Shown here: positions 4,821-7,142 of the stretch, piece after piece
Position numbering within the stretch: the stretch's first letter is position 1
Layout of the letters: every line of letters begins with the position of its first letter
From: an uncultured Clostridia bacterium
Lineage (GTDB): Bacteria > Bacillota > Clostridia > Christensenellales > Borkfalkiaceae
Assembly (NCBI GenBank): GCA_946540675.1
Contig: CAMNIW010000069.1
Location: 1 to 7,142, forward strand
Length of the DNA stretch: 7,142 bases
Direction: 5' to 3'
Notes under the pieces: model-generated
The model's database searches: none
Told to the model about the DNA's origin: nothing
Seen by the model: the letters and a program-made list of their open reading frames with translations, nothing else
Program-made: the position numbers and the translations under genes

Positions 4821-4829
4821 GCCGCGACG

Positions 4830-6038
4830 TCATTTCAATATAACGTTGATATGCGTCTTTTTACCCTTGTGAAGGACGAAACTCCCTTTTTCTTTGACTG
4901 CGGACGGAAGATCGAAGACGTTGGGCGTCACCTTGTCGTCGTCTATCGCGACGCCGCCGCCTTCTATAAGCCTTCTCGCTTCGCCTTTGGATTTGGCTAC
5001 CCCCGCGCCGACCATTATTTCGAGTACGTCGGAATTTTTGTCCGCCGCATAGGTCGGCATATCTTCGGCGTTGCCGCCGAAAGCCGCGCGCGCCTGTTTT
5101 TGCGCCTGCAAAGCCTTTTCTTCGCCGTGAACGAGTTTGGTCACTTCGAAGGCGAGCCTTTCTTTGGCGGCGTTCATTCTCTCGTCGTTATATTTGGTGA
5201 GTTCGGCTATCTCGTCCATATCCATAAAGGTAAGCAGTTTCATACACTCCGCCACCTTAACGTCTTCCACGTTCCTGAAATATTGGTAAAAATCGTATAC
5301 CGAACACTTGTTCTCGTCGAGCCAAAGCGCGCCTTTTTGCGTTTTGCCCATCTTTTTGCCTTCGCTGTTCAAAAGGAGCGTGCAGGTAAGGCAATAAGCG
5401 TCTTTTTGTTCCTTTCTCCTTATGAGATCGACGCCGGCGAGCATATTAGACCACTGGTCGTCGCCGCCCACTTCGAGCGAACAGCCGTATTTTCTGTTGA
5501 GCACGAGAAAGTCGTAACCCTGCATAAGCATATAGTTGAACTCGAAAAAGGTAAGTCCTTTTTCCATTCTCTGCTTAAAGCATTCCGCGGTAAGCATCTT
5601 ATTGACCGAGAAGTATACGCCTATATCGCGAAGGAAATTAACGTAATTAAGGTCTAAAAGCCAGTCGGCGTTGTTGGCGATTATCGCGGCGTTGTCCCCG
5701 TCGAAACTTATAAATCTCGACATTTGCGCTTTGAAACACTCGATATTGTGTTCTATGGTCTCTCGCGTCATCATTTGCCGCATATCCGACCTTCCGGACG
5801 GATCGCCTATCATACCCGTGCCGCCGCCGAAAAGAGCGATGGGGCGATGACCGTATTTTTGCATCCAAGCCATAGCCATAATGGGTATATAGTGCCCGAT
5901 ATGCAGGCTGTCCGCCGTCGGATCGAACCCGACGTAAAAGGTAACGCTTTCGCTTTCGAGTTTTTTACGGAGGTCGTCTCCGTAAACGGTTTGCTTGATA
6001 AAGCCCCGTTCGGTCAAAACGTCCATTACGTTTTTCAT
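4830..6038 (-). CDS. tyrS: Tyrosyl-tRNA synthetase
   Basis: A class I aminoacyl-tRNA synthetase that charges tRNA-Tyr using ATP. The 402-residue protein begins MKNVMDVLTERGFIKQ. It shows the catalytic VTFYVGFDPTADSLHIGH block, with the HIGH motif at 46-49, then GGGTGMIGDPSGRS (71-83). The tyrosine pocket is around YMLMQGYDFL (169-178), followed by GGDDQWSN (191-198), and the KMSKS-type loop reads KMGKT (229-233). The last 65 or so residues (AGVAKSKGEARRLIEGGGVAID) form the S4 RNA-binding domain. ATG 6038 has GAGGA seven bases upstream. The longer open frame back to 6185 would run through the promoter and lacks family similarity, so it is rejected. The promoter sits only about 40 bases upstream, so there is no room for a T-box leader. 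Stop TGA; glyA follows. Confidence 0.97.
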   Translation of the reverse strand: MKNVMDVLTERGFIKQTVYGDDLRKKLESESVTFYVGFDPTADSLHIGHYIPIMAMAWMQKYGHRPIALFGGGTGMIGDPSGRSDMRQMMTRETIEHNIECFKAQMSRFISFDGDNAAIIANNADWLLDLNYVNFLRDIGVYFSVNKMLTAECFKQRMEKGLTFFEFNYMLMQGYDFLVLNRKYGCSLEVGGDDQWSNMLAGVDLIRRKEQKDAYCLTCTLLLNSEGKKMGKTQKGALWLDENKCSVYDFYQYFRNVEDVKVAECMKLLTFMDMDEIAELTKYNDERMNAAKERLAFEVTKLVHGEEKALQAQKQARAAFGGNAEDMPTYAADKNSDVLEIMVGAGVAKSKGEARRLIEGGGVAIDDDKVTPNVFDLPSAVKEKGSFVLHKGKKTHINVILK

Positions 6039-6045
6039 AGAAGTA

Positions 6046-6050
6046 TCCTC
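6046..6050 (-). promoter_or_regulatory. tyrS ribosome binding site
   Basis: GAGGA lies seven bases before ATG 6038 and decides this start over the upstream in-frame ATG at 6185, which has no comparable site. Confidence 0.75.
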
Positions 6051-6078
6051 ATACGCGCCTGTCGCGCTTTCGGTATAT

Positions 6079-6107
6079 ATTGTAACATTAAACCGCGATA
6101 AAAGCAA
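6079..6107 (-). promoter_or_regulatory. Extended -10 promoter for tyrS
   Basis: On the minus strand, TTGCTT (6107-6102), 17 bases, then TACAAT (6084-6079), preceded by TGT, an extended -10 element. A start near 6072 gives a leader of only about 34 bases. Confidence 0.7.
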
Positions 6108-6197
6108 ACGAAAAGCGGTCTTAAATCGTCCGCAAATAAAAAGGCGTAAACTAAAATTTCCCCGTCGCTTTGGCGGCGACCACAAGAAAAATAATTA

Positions 6198-6206
6198 TGA
6201 TAAAAT
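6198..6206 (+). promoter_or_regulatory. Possible extended -10 promoter for the 67-residue gene
   Basis: TGATAAAAT reads as TGn plus TAAAAT at 6201-6206. No good -35 box lies 17 bases upstream. The expected start, near 6213, falls at the edge of the palindrome at 6212-6227. Weak evidence in an AT-rich stretch. Confidence 0.4.
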
Positions 6207-6211
6207 ACAAA

Positions 6212-6227
6212 TGATAAAAATTTATCA
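6212..6227. promoter_or_regulatory. Perfect 16-base palindrome, possible operator
   Basis: TGATAAAAATTTATCA has seven-base arms around AA. A further TGATAAAA copy begins 14 bases upstream at 6198, overlapping the presumed -10 box. The position over the start region of the small membrane gene suits a repressor site, but AT-rich palindromes also arise by chance. Confidence 0.35.
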
Positions 6228-6249
6228 AATATTATTAAGGAGATTTTAT

Positions 6250-6453
6250 ATGAAAAAATTACTGACTCTTACCTATATCGTTTTCTCTTTGCTTTTAGGT
6301 CTTATAATCGGCGGATTGATATTCGGAAACAAAACGGCGTGGATTCTCGGACTGATCTTTCTCGCGGTAGACGTTGTTCTCGGTATAACGTTACAATATT
6401 TGTCGGAAAAAAAGGAAAAAGACGATTATCGGAACCGCAACGATTTTGATTGA
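6250..6453 (+). CDS. Small two-helix membrane protein, unknown function
   Basis: A 67-residue protein that I do not recognise. Two hydrophobic segments (about residues 4-25, glycine-rich LLLGLIIGGLIFG, and 31-51, ILGLIFLAVDVVLGITLQYL, with a buried Asp41) are joined by a short NKTA turn. The tail, SEKKEKDDYRNRNDFD, is strongly charged and probably cytoplasmic, which by positive-inside reasoning puts both ends inside. The start is supported by AAGGAG at 6237-6242, seven bases before ATG 6250; the longer in-frame reading from 5995 overlaps tyrS and is rejected. The gene stands alone, divergent from tyrS and convergent with eno, and ends before the palindrome at 6476-6499. The clear ribosome binding site, membrane topology and terminator make it a likely real gene. 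Confidence 0.75.
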   Translation: MKKLLTLTYIVFSLLLGLIIGGLIFGNKTAWILGLIFLAVDVVLGITLQYLSEKKEKDDYRNRNDFD

Positions 6454-6463
6454 ACGACGTGAA

Positions 6464-6499
6464 TTTATAAAAACTCCCCGACGCGGTACCGCGTCGGGG
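6464..6499 (-). terminator. Terminator of eno, probably shared with the convergent gene
   Basis: A perfect 12-base-arm palindrome (6476-6487 with 6488-6499, CCCCGACGCGGT and its complement, GGTACC at the centre). On the minus strand it is followed by AGTTTTTATAAATT. That T-tract follows the eno stop by about 50 bases. On the plus strand the tail is only GTGTTCGTTTA, so it is a weaker terminator for the 67-residue gene. Confidence 0.85.
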
Positions 6500-6526
6500 T
6501 GTTCGTTTATCAGCCTTTAAGGCGGA

Positions 6527-7142
6527 TTATCTCTTTACGTTGAAAGCGCCCATTCCCGGATAGCAAGCCGCTCCGCCGAGTTCTTCTTCGATGCGGAGAA
6601 GTTGGTTATACTTCGCTACCCTTTCCGTTCTGCTCGGTGCGCCCGTCTTTATCTGGCAGGTGTTGAGAGCGACGGCAAGGTCGGCTATCGTGGTGTCTTC
6701 GGTTTCGCCCGAACGGTGCGACGTTACCGCCGTATATCCCGCTTTGTGCGCCATCTTGATGGCTTCGAGAGTTTCGGATACCGAGCCTATCTGGTTGAGT
6801 TTGATAAGTATCGCGTTGCCCGCGCCGAGAGAAATACCCTTGGCAAGACGTTCGGTATTGGTGACGAAAAGGTCGTCGCCGACGAGTTGTACTTTGCCGC
6901 CGAGTTCCTTGGTCATCATCTGCCAGCCTTCCCAGTCTTCTTCGTCAAGACCGTCTTCGATCGAGATGATGGGATATTTTTCCACAAGGCTCTTCCAGTG
7001 AGCGACGAGTTCCGCCGAAGTGTATTCGGTGCCGGCTTTGGGAAGTTTGTAGTGTCCCTTACCCTTGGGGCTCTTCCACTCGGAAGAAGCGGCGTCCATA
7101 GCGAGCATAAAGTCTTTGCCGGGAACGTATCCCGCTTTTTCT
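6527..7142 (-). CDS. eno: Enolase, C-terminal part (partial)
   Basis: Enolase interconverts 2-phosphoglycerate and phosphoenolpyruvate with Mg2+ in lower glycolysis. The last 204 codons are present, about half of a full enolase; the frame stays open to the right window edge, so the start is not seen. The segment begins EKAGYVPGKDFMLAMDAASSEW. It carries the metal ligands in SIEDGLDEEDWEGW and LVGDDLFVTNT, the catalytic lysine in LIKLNQIGSVSETLEAI, and the substrate loop SHRSGETEDTTIADLAVAL. GAPSRTERVAKYNQLLRIEEELG follows. The end reads GMGAFNVKR rather than the commoner AFYNL-type tail. An internal ATG at 7108 is not the start. It is closed by the palindromic terminator at 6464-6499. Confidence 0.97.
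   Translation of the reverse strand, partial: EKAGYVPGKDFMLAMDAASSEWKSPKGKGHYKLPKAGTEYTSAELVAHWKSLVEKYPIISIEDGLDEEDWEGWQMMTKELGGKVQLVGDDLFVTNTERLAKGISLGAGNAILIKLNQIGSVSETLEAIKMAHKAGYTAVTSHRSGETEDTTIADLAVALNTCQIKTGAPSRTERVAKYNQLLRIEEELGGAACYPGMGAFNVKR

Noticed and set aside
4851..5657. 268-codon plus-strand open frame opposite tyrS
   Set aside because: Antisense to conserved tyrS catalytic and S4 domains; composition reflects the reverse complement of that gene.
6164..6180. GTCGC/GCGAC inverted repeat between tyrS and the small membrane gene
   Set aside because: Only five base pairs with no T-tract on either strand; too weak to call a terminator or operator.
6039..6185. 49-residue N-terminal extension of tyrS from an upstream ATG
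   Set aside because: The extension covers the tyrS promoter, lacks similarity to TyrS, and the ATG at 6038 has its own ribosome binding site and the family N-terminus.

Overview
The window looks like core chromosome of an anaerobic, low-to-mid GC Firmicute, most likely an uncultivated Clostridia lineage. The evidence is the clostridial style of EF-G, TyrS, SHMT and enolase, AAGGAGG-type ribosome binding sites before every gene, sigma-A promoters with 17-base spacers, and hairpin-plus-T-tract terminators. Seven of the nine genes encode highly conserved translation or central-metabolism proteins. I see no phage, IS, CRISPR or tRNA/rRNA gene. The taxonomy is inference only.

Layout. (1) Positions 1-1642, minus strand: the str operon rpsL (S12) - rpsG (S7) - fusA (EF-G, cut by the left window edge). 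A clear promoter and a roughly 145-base leader precede rpsL. Between rpsL and rpsG lies a 354-base non-coding spacer full of self-complementary segments, including a roughly 116-base extended imperfect hairpin. (2) 1932-2459, plus strand: a six-helix DUF308/HdeD-like membrane protein, transcribed divergently from rpsL with its own consensus promoter. (3) 2472-2563: two back-to-back terminators separate it from the convergent minus-strand pair rplM (L13) - rpsI (S9), which has its own promoter and a short foldable leader (candidate L13 leader). (4) 3591-6038, minus strand: tyrS then glyA, separated by 60 bases that hold a hairpin next to the glyA ribosome binding site. No terminator is visible between glyA and rplM, so tyrS-glyA-rplM-rpsI may be partly co-transcribed. 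(5) 6250-6453, plus strand: a 67-residue two-helix membrane protein of unknown function, divergent from tyrS. (6) 6464-6499: a perfect GC-rich palindrome serving as terminator. (7) 6527-7142, minus strand: the 3' part of eno (enolase), cut by the right window edge.

How the genes work together. rpsL, rpsG, rplM and rpsI supply ribosomal proteins of both subunits, fusA supplies the translocase, tyrS charges tRNA-Tyr, glyA makes glycine and one-carbon units, and eno serves lower glycolysis. This is a growth-linked housekeeping block with two small membrane genes between the operons.

Most worth following up: the structured rpsL-rpsG spacer; an S12 with Arg at position 88, where most bacteria have Lys and where Lys-to-Arg is a known streptomycin-resistance change; an EF-G with TKMD instead of NKMD in the guanine-specificity motif; and an SHMT with a seven-residue insertion in an active-site loop.
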